The position numbers and the translations under genes are program-made. 64,000 nt of DNA, taken from the NCBI RefSeq assembly GCF_900129785.1, contig NZ_FSRC01000001.1, forward strand, positions 124,001 to 188,000, read 5' to 3'. The stretch comes from Algoriphagus halophilus. Lineage in GTDB: Bacteria; Bacteroidota; Bacteroidia; Cytophagales; Cyclobacteriaceae. The notes beneath the pieces were generated by a model that saw only the letters and a program-made list of their open reading frames with translations, did not search any database and was not told where the DNA came from. How positions within the stretch are numbered: position 1 is the stretch's first letter; every line of letters begins with the position of its first letter. Shown piece by piece: positions 42,960 through 52,263 of the stretch.

Positions 42960-44861
42960 ATGAATTTTATTCGAATTCAGTTTTTCTTTCTGCTTTTGAG
43001 CAACACCTTAATTCAGCCATCATTTTCCCAAGGAGAATGGTTGGATCCCAAACCTTTGGATTCGGAAGAGTTAAAAGGAAAAGTGGAGCATGATATTGTG
43101 GTGGCACAAGATGGGACTGGTCATTTTAAGACCATTGGAGAAGCATTGGATGCGATCCGTGTTTACTTGCCAAAACCTTTGACAGTGTACATTAGGCCGG
43201 GTATTTATAAGGAGAAATTAGTCATCCACGGGCCTGTGACAAATGTGAATTTTGTAGGTGAAAACCCGGAAAACACCATCATCACTTTTGATGATTTTGC
43301 GGCAAAAGATAACATGGGAACATTCGAAACCTATACGCTCAAAGTACTTGGGAACTCCCTCACTTTTAAAAATTTAACGATTCAAAATACGGCTGGACAA
43401 GTTGGTCAGGCGGTGGCGTTACATGCAGAGGGTGATCGTTTAGTTTTTGAAAATTGTCGTTTTTTAGGCAATCAGGACACTATGTTTGCTTCAGGAGAAA
43501 ATTCCAGACAGTATTATAAGAATTGTTATATCGAGGGGACGATAGATTTCATTTTTGGATCGGCTACTGCTGTGTTTGAGAATTGTGAAATTCATGCAAA
43601 ATCTAACTCCTATATCACAGCAGCATCCACTCCAGCCTGGGTAGAATACGGTTATGTTTTCAAAAATTGTAGAATTACCTCAGCAGCGGATGTTTCTGAA
43701 GTTTATTTGGGAAGGCCATGGAGAAATTTTGCAAAAACTGTTTTTATCAATACTGAAATGCCTCCATCAATTCATCCGAAAGGCTGGCATAATTGGGGAA
43801 GGGAATATGCTGAAAAAACAGTTTTTTATGCAGAATATGGGAGTTATGGTCCAGGATCAACTAAAGAAAGCAGAGCAGAATGGACTTTTCAGCTTTCTGG
43901 GGATCAGTTGCCTCAGTATCACAATAGCCTTATTTTTTCTGGAAGTAATAATGATGCTGACTATGATGGAAACAGATGGTTTGGGTATGAAAAAGACAAA
44001 TCTTTCAACCTGGAGGATGCTTGGAAAAAGGATGTTAGGAATTTTCCTCAAATCAAACCCGTATATGCATCAGCGAATGATGATATTCTGGAAGTAAGAA
44101 ATCAAGTTTACAAAATACTGGGAGATAGAAAACTGCAAATAGACGTCTTCGCTCCCAAAAGAGTGGAGTCATTAAGTCCAGGAATAGTAATGGTGCATGG
44201 GGGAGGATGGAAGTCTGGAGGCAAAGAACTTCAGATTCCCATGGCGATGGCTTTGGCGGGAAGAGGGTTTGTTACTGCCGTGGTGGAATATAGGCTTTCG
44301 CCAGAAGCACCATATCCTGCAGGAATTCATGATGTGAAAGAGGCGATTCGATGGCTGAAAGTACATGCGAATGAATTTGGTCTAGACAGCAACAAAGTGG
44401 CTATTTCCGGAAGTTCTGCCGGAGGACAAATTGCTGCATTAGTAGGTCTGACCAAGTCTTATGAATACGAGGGTGAAAGCTCTTTGGAAGCTAGTTCAAT
44501 AGTTCATGCAATCATTGACATGGATGGGATTTTGGCTTTCCATCATCCTGAATCTGCAGAAGGTCAGGTTGCTTCCGAATGGCTGGGTGGTACCTATGGA
44601 CAAAAACCTGAGGTTTGGGACCATGCTTCACCTTTGTACTTGAAGCATCCCAATTTTGTCCCTATGCTTTTTATCAATTCCCAATATCCAAGGTTCCACG
44701 CGGGGAGAGATGAATTAATTGAAAAGTTAGATGCTGCAGGAGTTTATTCGGAAGTTCACACTTTCCCTGAAAGTCCACATCCATTTTGGCTTTATGAGCC
44801 TTGGTTTCAACCTACCGTTGATCTGATGGATGGCTTTTTAAGCAAGGTTTTAAACTATTAA
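42960..44861 (+). CDS. Fusion: pectin methylesterase (CE8) + alpha/beta hydrolase, exported
   Basis: 633 aa. Signal peptide about 1-24. Residues 44-340 are a pectinesterase beta-helix with N-Q-D173-T, catalytic D196 in GTIDFIFGS, and R252/W254 in LGRPWRNF. Residues about 375-630 are an alpha/beta hydrolase of the BD-FAE / CE10-like type: HGGGW oxyanion motif at 413-417, nucleophile S486 in GSSAGG, and a C-terminal His in PESPHPFWLYEPW. The first part removes methyl esters from homogalacturonan; the second may remove acetyl or feruloyl groups. Such a double esterase fits the pectin operon. Confidence 0.93.
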   Translation: MNFIRIQFFFLLLSNTLIQPSFSQGEWLDPKPLDSEELKGKVEHDIVVAQDGTGHFKTIGEALDAIRVYLPKPLTVYIRPGIYKEKLVIHGPVTNVNFVGENPENTIITFDDFAAKDNMGTFETYTLKVLGNSLTFKNLTIQNTAGQVGQAVALHAEGDRLVFENCRFLGNQDTMFASGENSRQYYKNCYIEGTIDFIFGSATAVFENCEIHAKSNSYITAASTPAWVEYGYVFKNCRITSAADVSEVYLGRPWRNFAKTVFINTEMPPSIHPKGWHNWGREYAEKTVFYAEYGSYGPGSTKESRAEWTFQLSGDQLPQYHNSLIFSGSNNDADYDGNRWFGYEKDKSFNLEDAWKKDVRNFPQIKPVYASANDDILEVRNQVYKILGDRKLQIDVFAPKRVESLSPGIVMVHGGGWKSGGKELQIPMAMALAGRGFVTAVVEYRLSPEAPYPAGIHDVKEAIRWLKVHANEFGLDSNKVAISGSSAGGQIAALVGLTKSYEYEGESSLEASSIVHAIIDMDGILAFHHPESAEGQVASEWLGGTYGQKPEVWDHASPLYLKHPNFVPMLFINSQYPRFHAGRDELIEKLDAAGVYSEVHTFPESPHPFWLYEPWFQPTVDLMDGFLSKVLNY

Positions 44862-44945
44862 TATCCCTTGAGTAGGGATTCGAAGCTTGTTCCTGCCAAA
44901 CTTTTCATTTCTGATGAGTAACTTGATAAAAAAACACACCAATCC

Positions 44946-45329
44946 ATGAAATTTGAACACTTCGCCATCAATGTTCCCGATGCAAAAGCGACTGCTCTTT
45001 GGTACGAAGAACATTTAGGTCTTACAGTAAAAAAGAAAATGGAAGAAGCTCCAAATATGATTTTTCTGGCAGACGATAGCGGAACCGTCATGCTGGAACT
45101 TTACAATAACCCAAAAGGGGAAACGCTGGAATTTGAAAAATTACACCCCCTTGCGGTCCATATTGCTTTAGTGTCCCAAGATCCTACGGGGGATAAAAAC
45201 CGGTTAATAGCAGCTGGGGCTAAAGAGTTTTCTGATGATATATTACCGGATGGGTCGCATTTAGTTATGCTGAGAGACCCATGGGGCATCTGTTTGCAAT
45301 TATGTAAAAGAGCCACTCCCATGATTTAA
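44946..45329 (+). CDS. VOC-family (glyoxalase-like) protein
   Basis: 127 aa: one vicinal-oxygen-chelate domain with FEHFAINVPDAKATALWYEE at the start, LELYNN, HPLAVHIALV and GSHLVMLRDPWGICLQL at the end. These enzymes bind a metal through His/Glu and act on many small molecules; no function can be read. It is placed in the pectin operon, 84 nt after the esterase fusion, so a role in an intermediate or by-product of uronate metabolism is possible. Confidence 0.85.
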   Translation: MKFEHFAINVPDAKATALWYEEHLGLTVKKKMEEAPNMIFLADDSGTVMLELYNNPKGETLEFEKLHPLAVHIALVSQDPTGDKNRLIAAGAKEFSDDILPDGSHLVMLRDPWGICLQLCKRATPMI

Positions 45330-45367
45330 TAGTCGAGTTTAAGAATGGAGAATTGTTTCATCTACCT

Positions 45368-46381
45368 ATGAATGATCTGAACATAAGTTTTGAGGAACTG
45401 TCCAAGACATTGGAAAGTGTGCTGCAGCGCTATGGCTTTGATACCCAAAGAGCTGAAAAATGTGCATTGCTTTTTGCTCAAACGGATCTTGATGGAGTTC
45501 GGTCTCATGGCGTAAATCGATTTTTGAAACTTCTGGAATTTATTCGGAAAGGTTATGTAAATCCTACTAAGGAACCTGAAATAGAAAGTAATCTGGGGGT
45601 GTTTGAGCGTTGGGATGGTCAATTGGGAGTAGGGAACTTAAATGCTGACTTTGCCATGGGGAGGGCGATCAAGATTTCTGAGCAATTAGGGATAGGCTGC
45701 GTCGCTTTAAAAAACACCAACCATTGGATGCGCGGAGGAAATTTTGGTTGGCAGGCGGTAAAGGCAGGTAAAATTGGGATTTGTTTTACCAATACCAAAG
45801 CAAATATGCCCGCTTGGGGAGGCAGTGAACCTAAGCTTGGGAACAATCCATTAGTGATAGGGATACCCCGATCAGAAGGCCCAGTGGTGTTGGACATGGC
45901 CATGTCCCAATTTGCCTACGGGAAACTTTCCGTGTTCTCCATGGCAGGAAAAAAAGCTCCTTATGCAGCTGGATTTGATCAGGAGGGGAATCTGACTAAT
46001 GATCCGAAGACCATCATCGAAAATGAAATGGCACTTCCGGCAGGTATGTGGAAAGGAGCAGGACTGTCCTTGGTTCTGGATCTATTGGCCGCTTTACTTT
46101 CTGGAGGCGATAGTACGCATGAAGTAGATCTATCCGGTGAAGAAATAGGGCTTTCCCAGGTGTTTTTATGCTTTGATCCAAAGAAATTGGAATTAGAAGA
46201 TTGGTTCGATCAAAAAGGAAATGAGATTATAAATGAACTCAAAAGTTCCAAGGTGTTTGAAGGAAAGGAAGTTTTGTACCCGGGAGAGAATGTCCTAAGG
46301 ACTAGAGAGAAAAATAGAGTAGAAGGAATTCCTGTCAACAGGGAGGTCTGGAGTCAAATTTTAAATGAGTTACAAAAATGA
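45368..46381 (+). CDS. Ldh-family (malate/L-lactate/ureidoglycolate-type) NAD(P) dehydrogenase
   Basis: 337 aa from ATG 45368; only a TTG lies further upstream. LDH2 family: QTDLDGVRSHGVNRFLKLLE, ALKNTNHWMRGG with the catalytic His, CFTNTKANMPAWGG, GNNPLVIGIP and VLDMAMSQFAYGKL. Relatives reduce 2-oxo acids such as diketogulonate or oxidise sugar acids. Its place beside a Gfo/Idh/MocA dehydrogenase suggests a sugar-acid step. It overlaps the next gene by 4 nt (ATGA). Confidence 0.9.
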   Translation: MNDLNISFEELSKTLESVLQRYGFDTQRAEKCALLFAQTDLDGVRSHGVNRFLKLLEFIRKGYVNPTKEPEIESNLGVFERWDGQLGVGNLNADFAMGRAIKISEQLGIGCVALKNTNHWMRGGNFGWQAVKAGKIGICFTNTKANMPAWGGSEPKLGNNPLVIGIPRSEGPVVLDMAMSQFAYGKLSVFSMAGKKAPYAAGFDQEGNLTNDPKTIIENEMALPAGMWKGAGLSLVLDLLAALLSGGDSTHEVDLSGEEIGLSQVFLCFDPKKLELEDWFDQKGNEIINELKSSKVFEGKEVLYPGENVLRTREKNRVEGIPVNREVWSQILNELQK

Positions 46382-47421
46382 AAAAATTCGGAATTGGAAT
46401 AGTAGGTACAGGATCCATAGCGGTGAAACATGCACAGGCAATTGAAGAGTTAAAAGGAGCGGAACTGGTAGCACTTTTTAATCCGAACTCTTCCAGTGCC
46501 AATGCAGCGAAGGAGTTGTTTTCAGCTCCTATATATACCGAATTAAATGAATTTTTAGGCCTTCCGAATTTGGATATAGTTTGCATTTGCACTCCAAGTG
46601 GAATTCATTTGGAGCCAGGATTAGCTGCAGCCAGGGCTGGAAAGCATGTGATGGTAGAGAAGCCTATTGAAATTACCTTGCCTAGAGCCGATCAATTAAT
46701 TGCAGCATGTAAGGAAGGTGGAGTTCAGCTGGCTGTAATTTTTCAAAATAGATTCGCGGAAGATTTCATCAAACTAAAGAAGGCAGTTGTCAATGGGGTA
46801 TTTGGAAGATTGTTGGTAGGCAATGCCTATGTCAATTGGTTTAGGGATGATGCGTATTATGCCACCAGTAAGTGGAAAGGTACGTTGAAAGCCGATGGGG
46901 GAGGAGCCCTTATCAATCAGGGGATCCATACCATTGATTTACTGTTGGATTTAATGGGGGATGTAGCACATGTATACGCGCAAGTCCAAACCACCCTCTA
47001 TCCGATTGAAGGTGAAGATTTGGGAATGGGCTTGGTTCAATTCAAAAATGGGGCCCTGGGGAATGTTACCTCTGCAACCACCTTGTATCCGGGATACCCC
47101 GAACGAGTAGAGATCTTTGGGACCAAGGGAAGTGCAATCCTGGAAGGAGGTAAGATCATTGCCTGGAATATCAAGGGAGAAGAAGCCTCAGAAATAAAAG
47201 GGGACGCTGTTTCTGGCTCAGGTTCTTCAGACCCTAATGCCATTGGTTACCAATTGCACCTTCAACAATGGGAATTGTTTTTAAAAGACATCAAGAATAA
47301 CTCAACACCTACGGTAGACGGAAAAACTGCACGAAAATCAGTAGAGTTGATTCGGGCCATGTATCAATCTTCCAAAACTGGTCAAAAAGTAGAATTCCCT
47401 TTCAAAGACAAAGCAGGTTAA
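46378..47421 (+). CDS. Gfo/Idh/MocA-family oxidoreductase
   Basis: 347 aa. N-terminal Rossmann fold GIVGTGSIAVKHAQAIEEL (about 6-25) and VEKPIE at about 97-102 with the conserved Lys, then a C-terminal alpha/beta domain with INQGIHTIDLLLDL (catalytic His). It oxidises or reduces a sugar or sugar acid with NAD(P); the substrate is unknown but probably a uronic or aldonic acid from the context. Last of the plus-strand run, with a 4-nt convergent overlap with uxaA. Confidence 0.92.
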   Translation: MKKFGIGIVGTGSIAVKHAQAIEELKGAELVALFNPNSSSANAAKELFSAPIYTELNEFLGLPNLDIVCICTPSGIHLEPGLAAARAGKHVMVEKPIEITLPRADQLIAACKEGGVQLAVIFQNRFAEDFIKLKKAVVNGVFGRLLVGNAYVNWFRDDAYYATSKWKGTLKADGGGALINQGIHTIDLLLDLMGDVAHVYAQVQTTLYPIEGEDLGMGLVQFKNGALGNVTSATTLYPGYPERVEIFGTKGSAILEGGKIIAWNIKGEEASEIKGDAVSGSGSSDPNAIGYQLHLQQWELFLKDIKNNSTPTVDGKTARKSVELIRAMYQSSKTGQKVEFPFKDKAG

Positions 47422-49061
47422 AGGGATACGCCTCTTTTCCAAGGAATAAAATCATCTTGCCCCAATTTCTGGGCTTTGGTCATTTCTCCACTTGCGACGG
47501 CAATGACCTGCTCTAAAATTTCCTCACCCATTTGCTGAATGGATTTCTCTCCGGAAATCACATATCCCGTGTTGACGTCGATGATATCTGGCATCCTTTC
47601 CACCAGGCGGTGGTTGCTGGATACTTTGATCACTGGTGTGATTGGATTTCCGGTGGGAGTTCCTAAACCTGTAGTGAAAAGTATCACATTGGCTCCAGAA
47701 CCAGCCATTGCAGTAGTGCTTTCCACATCATTCCCAGGGGTGCAAAGCAAATTTAGACCTGGTTTCCTGACGATTTCTCCGTAGTCCAGTACATCTGTAA
47801 CCGGAGAGGTACCTCCTTTTTTTGCGGCTCCTGAAGATTTCATGGCATCTGTGATCAATCCATCTTTGATGTTTCCAGGAGAGGGATTCATGTCAAAACC
47901 GGAACCTACTGCCTCTGCCGCAGCAGCGTAGGATTTCATTAATGCTGAAAATTTTTCTGCGCTTTCATGGGTTACGCATCGGTTGATCAGTTCTTGTTCT
48001 ACTCCGCATAATTCGGGGAATTCAGAAAGAATTGCCTTTCCACCAAGGGCGACAATGAGATCCGCAGCATATCCCACAGATGGATTGGCTGAAATACCCG
48101 AAAAACCATCTGAACCGCCACATTCTAACCCCACCGTCAATTTACTCAATGCAGCGGGTTGCCTGCGTAATTTATTTACCTCAGCTAATCCTAGGAATGT
48201 TTCTTTGATGGCATGGGTCAATAATTGCTGCTCTGTTCCTTCCTTTTGCTGCTCCAACATGATCAATGGCTTTTGGAAATCAGGATTCATCTCTTTTAGT
48301 TTCTGTTCTAAGATGGAAGCCTGTGCATTTTGACATCCCAAGCTTAAGACCGTTGCTCCAGCGGTGTTAGGATTATTGATATATCCAGCCAGTAAGGTGC
48401 AAAGGGCCTCGGAATCCTGTCTTACTCCACCACACCCTCCCTGATGATTTAGAAATTTAATGCCATCTACCTGTGGAAATAATTTCAAATCTTTCCTTTC
48501 TGTAAATGTGGAAACTGAAAGATTGGCGATTGCTGCTTGGTCTCCCGCTTGGTAGTGCAAAGCCATTTCTTTGACCAGTTGCTTGTATGGGTTAGGTTTG
48601 GCAAATCCTAATTCTTCCAAAAAAGCTTCCTTGATGGTGTCTACATTTCGATTTTCACAAAATACCAAGGGAATAACCAACCAGTAATTACCCGTTCCAA
48701 CCTGTCCGTCACTTCGATGAAAACCTTGAAAGGTCCTATTTTGAAATTTGCTTACATCAGGTGCTTCCCAGTGGTAATCTTCCGTTTTTCCCCCAAAGCT
48801 TTCAGCTTCATGGGTGACATTGGATGTAGTCAGGGGGTGGCCTGAAGGAATATCTACCACTGCTTTGCCCACGATACCTCCATACATATAAATCAAATCT
48901 CCCTGGTGAAGGTCCTCCATTGAGAATTTATGTTTAGCGGAAACCGGGGCCTGTAAGATTCCCTCTACACCTTCAATGGAATAAAGTTCTCCTGCTTCTA
49001 AATCCTGTAAGGCTACAAGGACATTGTCTTTGGGATGAATTCGTACTATTCGATGGTTCAT
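47418..49061 (-). CDS. uxaA: Altronate dehydratase
   Basis: 547 aa. Small N-terminal SAF domain (about 1-85: IVRIHPKDNVLVAL and GDLIYMYGG), then the large dehydratase domain (YWLVIPLVFCENRN, HQGGCGGVRQDS, GLECGGSDGFSG, GNDVESTTAMAGSGANVILF). It is an iron-dependent enzyme that dehydrates D-altronate to KDG, directly following UxaB. Single gene on the minus strand; a near-perfect LacI-type palindrome lies 17 bp upstream of its start. Confidence 0.95.
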   Translation of the reverse strand: MNHRIVRIHPKDNVLVALQDLEAGELYSIEGVEGILQAPVSAKHKFSMEDLHQGDLIYMYGGIVGKAVVDIPSGHPLTTSNVTHEAESFGGKTEDYHWEAPDVSKFQNRTFQGFHRSDGQVGTGNYWLVIPLVFCENRNVDTIKEAFLEELGFAKPNPYKQLVKEMALHYQAGDQAAIANLSVSTFTERKDLKLFPQVDGIKFLNHQGGCGGVRQDSEALCTLLAGYINNPNTAGATVLSLGCQNAQASILEQKLKEMNPDFQKPLIMLEQQKEGTEQQLLTHAIKETFLGLAEVNKLRRQPAALSKLTVGLECGGSDGFSGISANPSVGYAADLIVALGGKAILSEFPELCGVEQELINRCVTHESAEKFSALMKSYAAAAEAVGSGFDMNPSPGNIKDGLITDAMKSSGAAKKGGTSPVTDVLDYGEIVRKPGLNLLCTPGNDVESTTAMAGSGANVILFTTGLGTPTGNPITPVIKVSSNHRLVERMPDIIDVNTGYVISGEKSIQQMGEEILEQVIAVASGEMTKAQKLGQDDFIPWKRGVSL

Positions 49062-49078
49062 GGGTTTAATAGCTTATA

Positions 49079-49098
49079 TTGTGCAATCGATTGCGCAA
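49079..49098. promoter_or_regulatory. LacI-type operator at uxaA
   Basis: TTG-T-GCAATCGATTGC-G-CAA: the same 12-bp core palindrome as at 40167, here extended by TTG/CAA arms to 20 bp with one T/G mismatch. It lies in the divergent gap between uxaA and the TRAP genes (49062-49346) and could act on both. Confidence 0.7.
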
Positions 49099-49346
49099 AG
49101 ATAGGGTTTCTTTGGTAAAAGAAAAGAATGAAAAATTATTGTATTGCTATCTCTGTGGTAGAGTATGCCGGGATTTTGAGAAAAGGGGCTAAAAAGAATA
49201 GAATTCAGTTTTCTTTTCAGGATATTTTTAAGCTTAGACAAGAAATTACCCTTGTATACCGGTTTTTAAATCGATTCCGTAAATCATCGGGCAACTGAGT
49301 CAGGAAAAAGTTATTATTGTTAAATGCCTATATTTCAAATAAACCC

Positions 49347-50333
49347 ATGAAAAGAACCCTTTCAATTTTAGTGATCACCATTTTTTTAGGAGTTCTTCCG
49401 TTTTCTTGTTCCTCTCCGCTCAAATTTAAGATCATCAAACTAGGTCATGCCCAGGTGGTTAGTCATCCCGTACATGAGGCGATGCTGTTTATGGCCAAGC
49501 AAATTGAGAAAAAATCAAATGGAAAAATCAAGGTCAAAGTATACCCTAACCAGCAATTAGGCTCCGAAAGGGAATTGCTCGAACTGCTTCAAATTGGAAG
49601 TTTGGGTATGACCAAAGTATCTGCGGCTGCTTTGGAAGGCTTTGCTCCGACCATGCAAGTGTTTGGAATGCCCTATTTATTTAGAGATGACGAGCACCAG
49701 CGAAAAGTGTTGGAAGGTCCCATTGGTAAACAACTGCTCCTAGATGGAGAAGAGTTTTGGCTTCGGGGATTATGTTATTACGATGCAGGGAAAAGAAGTT
49801 TTTATACCAAAGATAAACCTGTAGAAACTCCTGAGGACTTAGCTGGTCTGAAAGTACGGGTAATGGAGAGTGTGACGGCATCCAATATGGTAAAAGCACT
49901 TGGTAGCTCACCTACTCCGGTTTCCTATGGAGAATTGTATACTGCTTTGCAACAAGGGATCGTGGATGCAGCGGAGAATAATCCTCCAAGCCTTTATACT
50001 TCCAAGCACTATGAAGTTTGTAAATATTATAGTCTGGATGAGCACACAGCATTACCAGATGTGGTCATTATCAGTACCAAGGTCTGGGAAGATTTGACTG
50101 AGGAAGAGCAACAATGGGTACAGGAGGCAGCGGACGAATCTGCGACCTATGAATATAAACTTTGGGAAGAATCCTCCGCAGAATCCATGCGTGAATTGGA
50201 AGCCGCCGGTGTGACTATTACCTATCCTGATAAAGAGCCTTTCCGAAAAGCGGTGGAAGGTGTTTATGACCAATTGAAAATAGATCAGCCTGAAATTTAT
50301 GAAATCGTTCAGGCCATTAGAGATGTGAAATAA
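49347..50333 (+). CDS. TRAP transporter substrate-binding lipoprotein (DctP type)
   Basis: 328 aa from ATG 49347; upstream only a TTG. Lipobox about 16-20 (LPFSC), so it is lipid-anchored in the periplasm. DctP-fold marks: LGHAQVVSHPVHEAMLFMAK, GKIKVKVYPNQQLGSERELL, KVRVMESVTASNMVKALG with the Arg that pairs the substrate carboxylate, and QGIVDAAENNP. It should bind a sugar acid; by context galacturonate, tagaturonate or a 4-deoxy-uronate. First gene of a three-gene TRAP operon. Confidence 0.93.
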   Translation: MKRTLSILVITIFLGVLPFSCSSPLKFKIIKLGHAQVVSHPVHEAMLFMAKQIEKKSNGKIKVKVYPNQQLGSERELLELLQIGSLGMTKVSAAALEGFAPTMQVFGMPYLFRDDEHQRKVLEGPIGKQLLLDGEEFWLRGLCYYDAGKRSFYTKDKPVETPEDLAGLKVRVMESVTASNMVKALGSSPTPVSYGELYTALQQGIVDAAENNPPSLYTSKHYEVCKYYSLDEHTALPDVVIISTKVWEDLTEEEQQWVQEAADESATYEYKLWEESSAESMRELEAAGVTITYPDKEPFRKAVEGVYDQLKIDQPEIYEIVQAIRDVK

Positions 50334-50354
50334 TTAACCCAAGATTCTTTATAC

Positions 50355-50846
50355 ATGTTTTCATTAGAAACTAAATCCAAACTTGATAAACTGATCTCGC
50401 ATCTGTTGGTCATCTTGATGGCCTTGATGGTGATCAATGTGACTTGGCAAGTTACTTCAAGGTATATTTTTAAAGACCCTAGCTCTTTTACAGATGAACT
50501 TTCTAGATACATGATGATCTGGGTAGGGATGCTTGGGGCAGCTTATGTGGCAGGTAAAAACGAGCATTTAGCCATCGATATACTTCTGACGAATTTAAAA
50601 GAGAAAGCTCAGGATAAATTAATGATCCTGATCAGTGTGTGTATTCTGGTATTTGCCATCGTAGTGATGGTTATTGGCGGATCTAATTTGGTGTACATCA
50701 CTTTTATTCTTGGTCAAAAGTCCGCTACCCTTCAAATCCCCTTAGCCTATGTATATGGTATTATTCCATTTAGCGGGTTGTTAGTCACGTACTACCAGGT
50801 AGTATTTATTATTCAATTGTTCCACTCTATCCAAACAGCTGAATAA
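50355..50846 (+). CDS. TRAP transporter small permease (DctQ type)
   Basis: 163 aa, four membrane helices (about 17-37, 52-70, 90-112 and 130-153). DctQ marks: TWQVTSRYIF, then FTDELSRYMMIWVGMLGAAY and KNEHLAIDIL. It pairs with the large permease in the inner membrane to make the sodium- or proton-driven carrier. Starts 21 nt after the binding protein and overlaps the next gene by 1 nt (TAATG). Confidence 0.93.
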   Translation: MFSLETKSKLDKLISHLLVILMALMVINVTWQVTSRYIFKDPSSFTDELSRYMMIWVGMLGAAYVAGKNEHLAIDILLTNLKEKAQDKLMILISVCILVFAIVVMVIGGSNLVYITFILGQKSATLQIPLAYVYGIIPFSGLLVTYYQVVFIIQLFHSIQTAE

Positions 50847-52141
50847 TGGAAATTCTTAGCGTTTTAGTACTGGTATTATCATTTATTTTCTTTTTAGGAA
50901 TTGGTGTTCCAGTGGCTTGGAGTCTGGGACTTTCGAGCATGTTTACTTTAATGGTGACGGTAGCTTCTATGCCTGCCATTACCACCGTGGCCCAACGAAT
51001 GGGGACTGGACTGGATAGTTTCTCCTTGCTGGCGATTCCATTTTTTATTTTGGCAGGAGAGCTCATGAATCGAGGAGGGATTGCCAATCGCTTGATTAAT
51101 TTTGCCAAAGCCCTTACAGGAAGACTCCCCGGAGGATTACTTCATGTGAATGTCATTGCAGCCATGTTGATGGGAGCCATTGCAGGTTCAGCCGTAGCGG
51201 CAGCATCGTCTATGGGAGGTATTTTGGGGAAAAGAATGGAAAAAGAAGGATATCCAAAAGAGTTAGGAGCTGCTGTAAACATCACCTCATCTACAACTGG
51301 ATTGATTATACCTCCATCCAATGTGTTGATCGTCTATTCTTTGGCCTCAGGAGGGGTGTCCATTGCTGCTCTATTTGTGGCAGGATATCTTCCAGGCTTA
51401 TTGGTGGGGTTGTTGTTAATGATCACTGCAGCGGTGATGGTTAAAATAAAGAAATTACCTGCAGGAGAGGCCAGTACTTTCAAACATTTATTGAGCACTT
51501 TCTGGAAAGCAATTCCAAGTTTATTCTTGTTGGTTGTGGTGATTGGAGGGATTATCGGAGGAGTATTTACAGCAACCGAGGCCTCTGCCATTGCAGTAGT
51601 ATATAGCTTAGCTCTTTCCATGATTTATAGGGAAATAGGAGTAAAGGATCTACCTGCTGTATTGTTGAAATCCGCAGAAACTACCGCGGTAGTGATGTTG
51701 CTTATCGCCACATCCATGGCCATGTCTTGGGTGATGTCCAGTGAGGAAATTCCTCAAAGCATTTCCAATTCCCTGTTATCCTTGAGCGATAATATTTTTG
51801 TGATCTTGATCATGATCAATGTGTTGCTTCTATTTGTAGGGATTTTTATGGATATGACTCCTGCAGTACTGATTTTTACACCGATCTTTTTACCGGTTGT
51901 TACTTCTTTGGGGATCGATCCTGTTCATTTTGGTATTATGATGGTGCTAAACCTTTGTATTGGTCTTTGTACTCCACCGGTAGGCTCCGTATTATTTATT
52001 GGAGTAGGAATAGCCCAAACTACCATTCAGAAGGTAATCAAGCCCCTACTTCCGTTCTTCTTTGCGATGATCTTAGCCTTGGCCTTGATTATGATATTCC
52101 CTGAAATATCACTTTGGCTACCCAGGGTGTTTGGGCTTTAA
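50846..52141 (+). CDS. TRAP transporter large permease (DctM type)
   Basis: 431 aa with about 12 membrane helices. DctM marks: GVPVAWSLGLS, IPFFILAGELMNRGGIA, GAIAGSAVAAASSMGGILG, INITSSTTGLIIPPSN-type loop (here VNITSSTTGLIIPPSN) and LCIGLCTPPVGSVLF. It forms the transport path for the sugar acid. A bidirectional terminator follows. Confidence 0.95.
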   Translation: MEILSVLVLVLSFIFFLGIGVPVAWSLGLSSMFTLMVTVASMPAITTVAQRMGTGLDSFSLLAIPFFILAGELMNRGGIANRLINFAKALTGRLPGGLLHVNVIAAMLMGAIAGSAVAAASSMGGILGKRMEKEGYPKELGAAVNITSSTTGLIIPPSNVLIVYSLASGGVSIAALFVAGYLPGLLVGLLLMITAAVMVKIKKLPAGEASTFKHLLSTFWKAIPSLFLLVVVIGGIIGGVFTATEASAIAVVYSLALSMIYREIGVKDLPAVLLKSAETTAVVMLLIATSMAMSWVMSSEEIPQSISNSLLSLSDNIFVILIMINVLLLFVGIFMDMTPAVLIFTPIFLPVVTSLGIDPVHFGIMMVLNLCIGLCTPPVGSVLFIGVGIAQTTIQKVIKPLLPFFFAMILALALIMIFPEISLWLPRVFGL

Positions 52142-52165
52142 ACTTGAATTAGCGGAAAACAAAAA

Positions 52166-52190
52166 ATGCGGAGGGTTTAAACCTCCGCAT
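52166..52190. terminator. Bidirectional terminator, TRAP operon / ABC-F gene
   Basis: ATGCGGAGG (52166-52174) / CCTCCGCAT (52182-52190), flanked by an A-run on the left and a T-run on the right. It therefore works for the plus-strand TRAP genes and for the minus-strand ABC-F gene ending at 52264. Confidence 0.9.
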
Positions 52191-52263
52191 TTTTATTATA
52201 GGGAATAAAACTGATAGACATAGAATCAATTGCGCCTCACTGAAATCTAAAATCTAAGGACTT

